The translations under genes were made by a program, and so were the position numbers. The notes under the pieces were generated by a model that was not told where the DNA came from, ran no database searches, and saw only the letters and a list, made by a program, of their open reading frames with translations. Shown piece after piece: positions 54,113 to 64,000 of a stretch of 64,000 nucleotides of DNA. Numbering within the stretch: position 1 is the first letter of the stretch; each line of letters starts with the position of its first letter. Origin of the DNA: Chamaelirium japonicum (lineage: Eukaryota > Streptophyta > Magnoliopsida > Liliales > Melanthiaceae); assembly GCA_947650365.1 (NCBI GenBank), contig OX393551.1, forward strand, positions 1,694,001-1,758,000. The letters run 5' to 3'.

Positions 54113-55934
54113 CGAATGAGTAAGAATGGATCGTACGAATGAAATAGAATGGATTGTACGAATGAATTAAAATGGATACATTCGTGCGAATGAATTAGGA
54201 TGGATCGTATGAATGAATTAGAATGGATCGTACGAAGGAATTAGAATGGATCGTACGAATGAATTAGAATGGATCATATGAATGAATTAGAATGTATCGT
54301 ACGAATGAATTAGAATGGATCGTATGAATGAATTAGATTGGATCGTATTAATGAATTAGAATGGATCGTACGAATGAATTAGAATAGATCGTACGAATGA
54401 ATTAGAATGGATACGAATGGATCGTACGAATGAGTAAGAATGGATCTATTCTAATTCATTCATACGATCCATTCTAATTCATTCGCACGCTATTCTAATT
54501 CTTTTGTACGATCCATTCTAATTCATTCGCACGATCCATTCTAATTCATTCATACGAATCCATTCTATTTCATTCGTACGATCTATTCTATTTCATTCGT
54601 ACAATCTATTCTAATTCATTCATACGATCCATTCTAATTCATTCGTACGATCCATTCTAATTCATTCGCACACTATTCTAATTCATTCGTAGGATCCATT
54701 CTAATTCATTACTACGATCCATTCTAATTCATTCATACGATCCATTCTAATTCATTCGTACGATCCATTCTAATTCATTCGTACGATCCATGCTAATTCA
54801 TTCGTACGATCCATTCTAATTCATGCGCACAATCTATTCTAATTCATTCGCACAATCTATTCTAATTCATTCGTACGATCCATTCTAATTAATTCGTACG
54901 ATCCATTCTAATTCATTCGCACGCTATTCTAATTCATTCGTAGGATCCATTCTGATTCATTCGTGCAAAAGAATTAGAATGGATCGTACGAATGAATTAG
55001 AATGGATCGTATGCATGAATTAGAATGGATCGTACGAATGAATTAGAATGGATCGTGCGAATGAATTAGAATGGATCATATGAATGAATTAGAATGGATC
55101 GTATGAATGAATTAGAATGAATCGTGCGAATAAATTAGAATGGATCGTATGAATGAATTAGAATGGATCGTACGAATGAAATAGAATGGATTGTATGAAT
55201 GAGATAGAATGGATCGTACGAATGAATTAGAATGGATACATTCGTGTGAATCCATTCTATTTCATTCGTACGATCCATTCTAATTCATTCGCACGATCCA
55301 TTCTAATTCATTCATACGATCCATTCTAATTCATTCGTACGATCCATTCTATTTCATTCGTACGATCGTACGAATGAATTAGAATGAATCGTACGAATGA
55401 ATTAGAATGAATCATACCGTACGAATGAATTAGAATGGATCATACGAATGAAATAGAATGGATCGTATGAATGAATTAGAATGGATCATGCGAATGAATT
55501 AGAATGGATCGTATGAATGAATTAGAATGGATCGTACGAATGAATTAGCATGGATTGAATTAGAATGAATCGTACGAATGAATTAGAATGAATCATACCG
55601 TACGAATGAATTAGAATGGATCATATGAAGGAATTAAAATGGATCGTACGAATGAATTAGAATGGATCGTATGAATGAATTAGAATAGATCCATTCTTAC
55701 TCATTCGTACGATCCATTCGTATCCATTCTAATTCATTCGTACGATCTATTCTAATTCATTACTACGATCCATTCTAATTCATTCATACGATCCATTCTA
55801 ATTCATTCGTACGATCCATTCTAATTCATTCGCATGATCCATTCTAATTCATTCGTACGATCGATTCTAATTCATTCATACGATCCATTCTAATTCATTC
55901 ATACGATCCATTCTTACTCATTCGTACGATCCAT
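54113..55934. repeat. Six alternating blocks
   Basis: Plus 54113-54446, minus 54447-54962, plus 54963-55249, minus 55250-55366, plus 55367-55690, minus 55691-55934. The - block 54447-54962 has three shortened units (CGCACGCTATTC, CGCACACTATTC). CATACCGTACG occurs near 55417 and 55599. Only one join (55249) is J1. Confidence 0.9.
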
Positions 55935-57252
55935 TGAATTAGAATGGATACGAATGGATCGTACGAATGAGTAAGAATGGATCGTACGAATGAAATAGAA
56001 TGGATCGTACGAATGAATTAGAATGGATTGAATTAGAATGAATCGTACGAATGAATTAGAATGGATCGTACGAATGAATTAGAATGGATCGTACGAATGA
56101 ATTAGAATGGATCGTACGATAAGAATGGATCGTACGAATGAAATAGAATAGATCGTACGGATAAATAAATTTGGATCGTACGAATGAATTAGAAAGGATA
56201 TATTCGTGCGAATGAATTAGAATGGATCATATGAATGAATTAGAATGGATCGTATGAATGAATTAGAATGGATCGTGCGAATAAATTAGAATGGATCGTA
56301 TGAATGAATTAGAATAGATTGTGCGAATGAATTAGAATGGATCGTACGAATGAATTAGAATGGATACATTCGTGCGAATGAATTAGAATGGATCATACGA
56401 ATGAATTAGAGTTGATACATTCGTGTGAATGAATTAAAATGGATAATACGAATGAGTAAGAATGGATCGTAGAATTAGAATGGATCGTATGAATGAATTA
56501 GAATGAATACATACGAATGAATTAGAGTGGATCGTATGAATGAATTAGAATAGATCGTGCGAATGAATTAGAATGGATCGTACAAATGAATTAGAATGGA
56601 TCGTATGAATGAATTAGAATGGATCGTAGTAATGAATTAGAATGGATTGTACGAATGAATTAGAATGGATCGTATGAATGAATTAGATTGGATCGTAATA
56701 ATGAATTAGAATGGATCGTACGAATGAATTAGAATAGATCGTACGAATGAATTCGAATGGATACGAATGGATCGTACGAATGAGTAAGAATGGATCGTAC
56801 GAATGAATTAGAATGGATCGTACGAATGAATTAGAATGGATCGTACGTATGACTTAGAATGGATCGTTCGAATGAATTAGAATGGATCGTACGAAGGAAT
56901 TAGAATGGATAGTACGAATGAAGTAGAATGGATCATTCGTGCAAATGAATTAGAATGGATCGTACGAATGAGTAAGAATGGATCGTACGAATGAAATAGA
57001 ATGGATCATATGAATGAATTAGAATGGATCGTGCGAATGAATTAGAATGGATCGTATGAATGAATTAGAATGGATCGTACGAAGGAATTAGAATGGATAG
57101 TACGAATGAATTAGAATGGATACCTTCGTGCAAATGAATTAGAATGGATCATACGATTGAGTAAGAATGGATCGTACGAATGAAATAGAATGGATCGTAT
57201 GAATGAATTAGAATGGATCGTATGAATGAATTATAACGGATACATTCGTGCG
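55935..57252 (+). repeat. Block of + orientation, 1.3 kb
   Basis: From 55940 to 56220 it is the inverted copy of about 52930-53210, with M3 read as CGTACGGATAAAT near 56154. M4 is at 56408 and M2 near 57120. It ends in a damaged J1 (GTGCGACATTC). Confidence 0.93.
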
Positions 57253-57568
57253 ACATTCTATTTTATTCTTACGATCCATTCTTACTCATTCGTACGATCC
57301 ATTCTAATTCATTCGCACGATCCATTCTAATTCATTCATATGATCCATTCTAATTCATTCGCACGAATGTATCCATTCTAATTCATTCGTACGATCCATT
57401 CTAATTCATTTGTACGAATGTATCCACTCTAATTCATTCGTACGATCCATTCTAATTCATTTGTACGAATGTATCCTTTCTAATTCATTCGTACGATCCA
57501 TTCTAATTCATTCGTACGATCCATTCTAACTCATTCGCACGATCCATTCTAATTCATTCGCACGATCC
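57253..57568 (-). repeat. Short - block
   Basis: Three 28-bp units near 57365, 57418 and 57470 are spaced by about two monomers, the densest cluster of them on the - strand. Ends CGATCCTACGAATG, as at 19911. Confidence 0.92.
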
Positions 57569-57586
57569 TACGAATGAATTAGAATA

Positions 57587-57678
57587 GATTGTGCGAATGA
57601 ATTAGAATGGATCTGGATCGTACGAATGAGTTAGAATGGATACACGATCCAGATCCATTCTAATTCATTCGCACAATC
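57587..57678. repeat. Hairpin: 35-bp perfect arms, 22-bp spacer
   Basis: Arms 57587-57621 and 57644-57678 are exact complements built on GGATCTGGATCGT and ACGATCCAGATCC, so both forms of J2 face each other. At 19953-19971 only the fused, spacerless version is found. Confidence 0.95.
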
Positions 57679-58299
57679 CATTCTAATTCATTCATACGAT
57701 CCATTCTATTTCATTCGTACGATCCATTCTTACTCATTCATACGATCCATTCTAATTCATTTGCACGAAGGTATCCATTCTAATTCATTCGTACTATCCA
57801 TTCTAATTCCTTCGTACGATCCATTCTTATTCATTCATACGATCCATTCTAATTCATTCGCACGAATGTATCCATTCTAATTCATTCGTACGATCCATTC
57901 TAATTCATTCATACGATCCATTCTAATTCTATGATCCATTCTTACTCATTCGTATTATCCATTTTAATTCATTCACACGAATGTATCAACTCTAATTCAT
58001 TCGTACGATTCATTCTAATTCAATCCATTCTAATTCATTCGTACGATCCATTCTAATTCATTCGTACGATCCATTCTAATTCAATCATACGATCCATTCT
58101 AATTCATTCGTACGATCCATTCTAATTCATTCGTACAATCCATTCTAATTCATTCGCACGATCCATTCGCATTCACTCAAACGATCCATTCTAATTCATT
58201 CATATGATCGATTCATTCGTACGATCCATTCTTACTCATTCGTACGATCCATTCTAATTCATTTGCACGAAGGTATCCATTCTAATTCATTCGTACTAT
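57645..58299 (-). repeat. Block of - orientation
   Basis: M2 complements near 57765 and 58263, M4 complement at 57971-57992, T complement near 58169. Ends ACTATTCATGCGAATG. Confidence 0.92.
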
Positions 58300-58974
58300 T
58301 CATGCGAATGAATTAGAATGGATCATACGGTTGAGTAAGAATGGATTGTACGAATGAAATAGAATAGATCGTACGAATGAATTAGAATGGATCATGCTAA
58401 TGAATTAGAATTGATCGTATGAATGAATTAGAATAGATAGTGCGAATGAATTAAAATGGTTACATTTGTGCGAATGGATTAGAATGGATCGTATGAATGA
58501 ATTAGAATGGATCGTATGAATTAGAATGGATCGTATGAATAAATTAGAATGGATCGTATGAATGAAATAGAATGGATCGTACGAATGAATAAGAATGGAT
58601 CATGCGAATGAATTAAAATGGATCGTGCGAATGAGTAAGAATGGATCGTACGAATGAAATAGAATGGATCGTATGAATGAATTAGATTGGATCGTATTAA
58701 TGAATTAGAATGGATCGTACGAATGAATTAGAATAGATCGTACGAATGAATTAGAATGGATACGAATGAATCGTATGAATGAATTAGAATGGATCGTACG
58801 AATGTATTAGAATGGATCGTACGAATGAATTAGAATGGATTGAATTAGAATGAATCGTACGAATGAATTAGAATGAATCATATCGTACGAATGAATTAGA
58901 ATGGATCATATGAATGAATTAGAATGGATCGTATGAATGAATTAGAATGGATCGTACGAATGAATTAGAATGTA
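58300..58974 (+). repeat. Block of + orientation
   Basis: M1 complement (CGGTTGAGTAAG form) near 58328; GATTGGATCGTATTAATG near 58684; CATATCGTACG near 58869. Leaves + by GAATGTATCCATTC. Confidence 0.92.
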
Positions 58975-60067
58975 TCCATTCTAATTCATTCGTACGATCC
59001 ATTCTAATTCATTCGTATGATCTATTCTAATTCATTCGCATGATCCATTCTAATTCCTTCGTACGATCCATTTTAATTCATTCGCACGATCCATTCTAAT
59101 TCATTCATACGATCCATTCTAATTCATTCGTACGATCCATTCTAATTTTTTCGTATGATCTATTCTAATTCCTTTGTACGATCCATTCTAATTCATTCGC
59201 ACGATCCATTCTAATTCATTGATACGATCCATTCTAATTCATTCGTACGATCTATTCTAATTCATTCGTACGATCCATTCTAATTCTTTCGTATGATCTA
59301 TTCTAATTCATTCGCATGATCCATTCTAATTCCTTCGTACGATCCATTTTAATTCATTCGCACGATCCATTCTAATTCATTCATACGATCCATTTTAATT
59401 CATTCGTACGATCCATTCTAATTTCTTCGTATGATCTATTCTAATTCCTTCGTATGATCCATTCTAATTCATTCGCACGATCCATTCTAATTCATTCATA
59501 CGATCCAGTCTAATTTATTCGTATGATCCATTCTAATTCATTCGTACGATCCATTCTAATTCATTCGCACAATCTATTCTAATTCATTCGTACGATCCAT
59601 TCTAATTCATTCGCACGATCCATTCTAATTCATTCGCACAATCTATTCTAATTCATTCATATGATCCATTCTAATTCATTCGCACGATCCATTCTAATTC
59701 ATTCATACGATCCATTCTATTTCATTCGTACGATCCATTCTAATTCATTCGTACGATCCATTCTAATTCATTCCTACGATCCATTCTAATTCATTCGTAC
59801 GATCCATTCTAATTCCTTCGTATGATCCATTCTAATTTATTCGCACGATCCATTCTAATTCATTCGTACGATCCATTTTATTTCATTCGTACGATCGATG
59901 CTAATTCATTCGTACGAATGTATCCATTCTAATTCATTCGTACGATCCATTCTAATTCATTTATACGAATGTATCCACTCTAATTCATTCATAAGATCCA
60001 TTCTAATTCATTCGCACGAATGTATCCATTCCAATTCATTCGTATGATCCATTCTAATTCATTCGCA
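58975..60067 (-). repeat. Block of - orientation, 1.1 kb
   Basis: Two parallel runs, about 59020-59190 and 59280-59480, share TATGATCTATTC, GCATGATCC, CCATTTTAATTC and CTAATTTCTTCG in the same order, so roughly 270 bp are duplicated in tandem. The same order is near 28990-29150. Confidence 0.93.
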
Positions 60068-61188
60068 TAATGAATTAGAATGGATCGTACGAATGAATTA
60101 GAATAGATTGTGCGAATGATTTAGAATGGATCATATGAAGGAATTAGAATGGATCGTACGAATGAAATAGAATAGATCGTACGAATGAAATGGAATGGAT
60201 TCGTATGAATGAATTAGAATGGATCGTGCGAATGAATTAGAATGGATCGTACTTATGAATTAGAATGGATCGTACGAATGAATTAGAATGGATCCATTCG
60301 ATTCAGATCCATTCTAATTCATTCGTACTATCCATTCGAATTCCCTCGTACGATCCATTCTAATTCATTCGCACGATCCATTCTAATTCATTCGTATGAT
60401 CCATTCTAATTCATTCATACGATCCATTCTAATTTATTCGCACGATCCATTTTAATTCATTCATACGATCCATTCTAATTCATTCATATGATCCATTCTA
60501 ATTCCTTCGTATGATCTATTCAATTTCATTCGTACGATCCATTCTAATTCATTCATACGATCCTTTCGTATCCATTCTAATCCATTCGTACGATCCATTC
60601 TAATTCATTCGTATGATCCATTCTAATTCCTTTGTACGATCCATTCTAATTCATTCGTACGATCCATTCTAATTCATTCACACGATCCATTCTAATTCAT
60701 TCATACGATCTATTCTAATTCATTCATACGATCTATTCTATTTCATTCGTACAATCCATTCTTACTCAATCGTATGATCCATTCTAATCCATTCGCACAA
60801 TCTATTCTAATTCATTCGTACGATCCATTCTATTTCATTCGTACGATCCATTCTATTTCATTCGTACGATCCATTCTAATTCATTCGTACAATCCATTCT
60901 AATTCATTCGTACGATCCATTCTAATTCATTCATACGATCCATTCTATTTCATTCGTACGATCCATTCTTACTCATTCGTACGATCCATCCTAATTCATT
61001 TGCACGAAGGTATCCATTCTAATTCATCCGTACGATCCATTCTAATTCATTCATACGATCAAATCTAATTCATTCATATGATCCATTCTAATTCATTCGC
61101 ACGAATATATCCATTCTAATTCATTCGCACGATCCATTCTAATTCATTCATACAATCCATTCTAATTCTTTTGCACGAATGTATCCAT
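60068..61188. repeat. Two blocks (+ then -)
   Basis: Plus 60068-60293, minus 60294-61188. The join GGATCCATTCGATTCAGATCC at about 60290 is a J2 relative. M1 near 60763 and M2 complement near 60997. The - half ends GTATCCATTAGAATG. Confidence 0.91.
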
Positions 61189-61687
61189 TAGAATGAATTA
61201 GAATGGATCGTACGAATGAATTAGAATGGATCGTACGAATGAATTAGAATGGATTGAATTAGAATGAATCGTACGAATGAATTAGAGTTGATACATTCGT
61301 GTGAATGAATTAAAATGGATAATACGAATGAATTAGAATGGATTGTATGAATGAATTAGAATGTATCGTGCGAATGAATTAGAATGGATACATTCGTGCG
61401 AATGAATTAGAATGGATCGTATGAACGAATTAGATTGGATCGTATGCATGAATTAGAATGGATCGTGCGAATGAATTAGAATGGATCGTGCGAATGAATT
61501 AGAATGGATCGTACGAATAAATTAGAATGGATACATTCGTGCGAATGAATTAGAATGGATCATATGAATGAATTAGAATGGATCGTTTGAGTGAATGCGA
61601 ATGGATCGTGCGAATGAATTAGAATGGATTGTACGAATGAATTAGAATGGATCGTACGAATGAATTAGAATGGATACATTCGTGCGA
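61189..61687 (+). repeat. Block of + orientation with M4, T and J1
   Basis: M4 at about 61285, T near 61586, and the J1 core near 61676-61695. The T-J1 stretch matches 12903-13080. Confidence 0.93.
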
Positions 61688-62293
61688 ATCCATTCTATTT
61701 CATTCGTACGATCCATTCTAATTCATTCGCACGATCCCTTCTAATTCATTCATACGATCCATTCTAATTCATTCGTACGATCCATTCTAATTCATTCGTA
61801 CGATCCATTCTAATTCATTCGCACAATCTATTCTAATTCATTCGTACGATCCATTCTAATTCATTCGCACGATCCATTCTAATTCATTCATACGATCCAT
61901 TCTAATTCATTCGCACGAATGTATCCATTCCAATTCATACGTACGATCCATTCTAATTCAATCGCACAATCTATTCTAATTCTTCGTACGATCAATTCTA
62001 ATTCATTCGCACGTATCCATTCTAATTCATTCATACGATCCATTCTATTTCATTCGTACGATCCATTCTTACTCATTCGTACAATCCATTCTAATTCATT
62101 CGTACGATCCATTCTAATTCATTCGCACGATCCATTCTAATTCATTCATACGATCCATTCTAATTCATTCGCACGATCCATTCTAATTCATTCGCACGAT
62201 CCATTCTAATTCATTCATATAATCCATTCTAATTCTTTTGCACGACTGTATCCATTCTAATTCATTCGTACGATCCATTCTAATTCATTCGTA
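61688..62293 (-). repeat. Block of - orientation
   Basis: Part of the M5-type order (GATCAATTC then CGCACGTATCC near 61990-62020) but without the M5 tag itself. Ends at K1 (GTACGAAGG). Confidence 0.92.
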
Positions 62294-63146
62294 CGAAGGA
62301 ATTAGAACGGATCGTACGAAGGAATTAGAATGGATAGTACGAATGAATTAGAATGGATACCTTCGTGCAAATGAATTAGAATGGATCGTACGAATGAGTA
62401 AGAATGGATCGTACGAATGAAATAGAATGGATCGTATGAATGAATTAGAATGGATCGTGCGAATGAATTAGAATGGATCGTACGAATGAATTAGAATAGA
62501 TTGTGCGAATGAATTAGAATGGATCGTACGAATGAATTAGAATGGATCGTACGAATGAATTAGAATGGATCGTACGAATGAATTAGAATGGATCGTGCGA
62601 ATGAATTAGAATGGATCGTACGAATGAATTAGAATAGATTGTGCGAATGAATTAGAATGGATCGTGCGAATGAATTAGAATGGATCGTACGAATGAATTA
62701 GAATGGATCGTACGAATGAATTAGAATGGATCGTGCGAATGAATTAGAATAGATTGTGCGAATGAATTAGAATGGATCGTGCGAATGAATTAGAATGGAT
62801 CGTACGAATGAATTAGAATAGATTGTACGAATGAATTAGAATGGATCGTACGAATGAATTAGAATGGATCGTACGAATGAATTAGAATGGATCTTATGAA
62901 TGAATTAGAATGGATCGTGCGAATGAATTAGAATGGATCGTACGAAGGAATTAGAATAGATCATACGATGAAATTAAAATGGATCGTACGAATGAATTAG
63001 AATGGATCGTATGAATGAATTAGAATGGATCGTGCGAATGAATTAAAATGGATCGTACGAAGGAATTAGAATGGATCATGCGAATGAATTAGAATAGATC
63101 ATACGAATGAATTAGAATGGATCGTACGAATGAATTAGAATGGATA
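62294..63146 (+). repeat. Block of + orientation, most regular run in the window
   Basis: M2 near 62358, then about 62430-62930 almost entirely canonical monomers. Within it GAATAGATTGTGCG units recur at 62498, 62636 and 62751, spaced 138 and 115 bp (6 and 5 monomers). A related GAATAGATTGTACG unit follows 69 bp later. Ends GGATATATTCTAATTC. Confidence 0.94.
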
Positions 63147-63819
63147 TATTCTAATTCATTCGTACGATCCATTCTAATTCATTCATACGATCCATTCTAA
63201 TTCATTCATATGATCCATTCTAATTCATTCGTACGGTATGATTCATTCTAATTCATTCGTACGATTCATTCTAATTCAATCCATTCTAATTCATTCGTCC
63301 GATCCATTCTAATACATTCGTACGATCCATTCTAATTCATTCATACGATCCATTCGTATCCATTCTAATTCATTCGTACGATCTATTCTAATTCATTCGT
63401 ACGATCCATTCTAATTCATTATTACGATCCAATCTAATTCATTCATACGATCCATTCTATTTCATTCGTACGATCCATTCTTACTCATTCGCACGATCCA
63501 TTCTAATTCATTCGCATGATCCATTCTAATTCATTCGTACGATCCATTCTATTTCATTCATACGATCCATTCTAATTTATTCATACGATCCATTCTAATT
63601 CATACGATCCATTCTAATTCATTCATACGATCCATTCTAATCCATTCGCACGAATGTATCCATTTTAATTCATTCGCACAATCTATTCTAATTCATTCGT
63701 ACGATCAATTCTAATTCATTAGCATGATCCATTCTAATTCATTCGTACGATCTATTCTATTTCATTCGTACAATCCATTCTTACTCAACCGTATGATCCA
63801 TTCTAATTCATTCGCACGA
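63147..63819 (-). repeat. Block of - orientation
   Basis: CGGTATGATTC near 63234 as in the 45-50 kb units, then an M1 stretch with ACTCAACCG near 63783. The switch CGCACGAATAGTACG is unusual. Confidence 0.92.
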
Positions 63820-64000
63820 ATAGTACGAATGAATTAGAATGGATACCTTCGTGCAAATGAATTAGAACGGATCGTACGAATGAGTAAGAATGGATCATAC
63901 GAATGAATGGATCATATGAATGAATTAGAATGGATCGTTTGAGTGAATGTGAATGGATCGTGCGAATGAATTAGAATGGATTGTACGAATGAATTAGAAT
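63820..64000 (+). repeat. Block of + orientation, cut by the window end
   Basis: M2 near 63845, a fused unit GAATGAATGGATC near 63902 and a T tag (GTTTGAGTGAATGTG) near 63937. The last 60 bp are the usual lead-in to J1, which is not reached. Confidence 0.93.

Larger units (their letters stand above)
1..64000. repeat. 23-bp/28-bp satellite array, mixed orientation, fills the window
   Basis: Every stretch I read, on one strand or the other, is a variant of one 23-bp monomer (clean copy at 157-179). Three GAAT words suggest growth from a GAAT microsatellite. A 28-bp form with GGATACATTCGTGCG recurs throughout, and a 15-bp form (GGATTGAATTAG) has lost CGTACGAA. GATC, GTAC and the palindrome TCGTACGA recur once per canonical monomer. 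No mobile element, tRNA, rRNA or long open frame interrupts the array. The likely role is centromeric or other constitutive heterochromatin. The best candidate known to me is the Chionographis japonica holocentromere satellite, recalled and not searched. A human HSat2/3-type array was considered and set aside. Confidence 0.97.

Noticed and set aside
57587-57678. Rho-independent terminator or structured RNA
   Set aside because: Perfect arms, but no T run or RNA-family features; it is explained by two facing copies of J2.
1-64000. CRISPR array
   Set aside because: Repeats are contiguous with no unique spacers, both orientations are mixed, and the length and style are those of a eukaryotic satellite.
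1-64000. Human-type HSat2/HSat3 (GGAAT/CATTC) satellite
   Set aside because: There is superficial likeness through GAATG words, but here a strict 23-bp period with CGTACG replaces GGAAT runs.
1-64000. Retroelement or DNA transposon inserted in the array
   Set aside because: I looked for stretches that do not read as the monomer on either strand, for long terminal repeats and for target duplications; none was seen.
1-64000. Telomeric or rDNA spacer array
   Set aside because: No TTTAGGG-like or TTAGGG-like units, no rRNA sequence and no promoter-like unit were seen.

Overview
The whole 64 kb is one satellite DNA field. I see no host gene, RNA gene, transposon or other unique sequence in it. 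The unit is a 23-bp monomer (a clean copy is at 157-179) that starts GAATGAATTAG and ends AATGGATCGTAC. A minority 28-bp form replaces GGATCGTACG by GGATACATTCGTGCG. The monomer has about 35% GC, three GAAT words, two CpGs and the 8-bp palindrome TCGTACGA across the monomer boundary. The 28-bp form carries the dyad CATTCG-TG-CGAATG. I call the GAATGAATTAG reading '+' and its complement (GATCCATTCTAATTC) '-'.

The array is not uniformly head-to-tail. Orientation reverses about 100 times: I count 102 blocks, from under 30 bp to about 2.7 kb. Block limits are good to a few bases only, because most switch points lie in palindromic words. The switches are not independent. Names used in the entries: J1, a + to - junction with core GGATACATTCGTGCGAATCC, present also as its exact reverse complement GGATTCGCACGAATGTATCC; J2, core GGATACACGATCCAGATCC; J3, GAATTCGAATGTATCC followed by TTTC. 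K1 is a - to + switch at CATTCGTACGAATG; K2 at CATTCGTACATGTATGAATG; K3 at TTCGTATTAGAATGG. Dispersed tags: M1 (ACTCAATCGTATGATCC), M2 (CCTTCGTGCAAATG), M3 (ATTTATCCGTACG), M4 (GAGTTGATACATTCG), M5 (AATCTATACGTTCCATTC) and T (GTTTGAGTGAATGCG). Most occur on both strands.

Layout: 0-3.5 kb holds a 1.1-kb palindrome; 3.5-19.4 kb has long blocks plus an inverted 0.58-kb module; 19.4-22.3 kb is a fast-switching zone followed by a segment repeated at 35.2 kb; 22.3-45.4 kb has alternating blocks of 0.2-2.7 kb; 45.4-50.1 kb is a tandem triplet of about 1.65-kb higher-order units, each with its own internal inversions; 50.1-64 kb again mixes dispersed modules.

Organism: certainly eukaryotic in style. 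The pairing of 23-bp and 28-bp monomers able to form palindromes matches what I recall of the holocentromere satellites of the lilioid plant Chionographis japonica (units of 23 and 28 bp in megabase arrays bound by CENH3). That is recall plus inference, not a search, and I hold it at about 0.55. If right, this window is a piece of one centromere unit. The short open frames in the window are by-products of the repeat: the monomer reads as a 23-residue peptide period and none is a gene.
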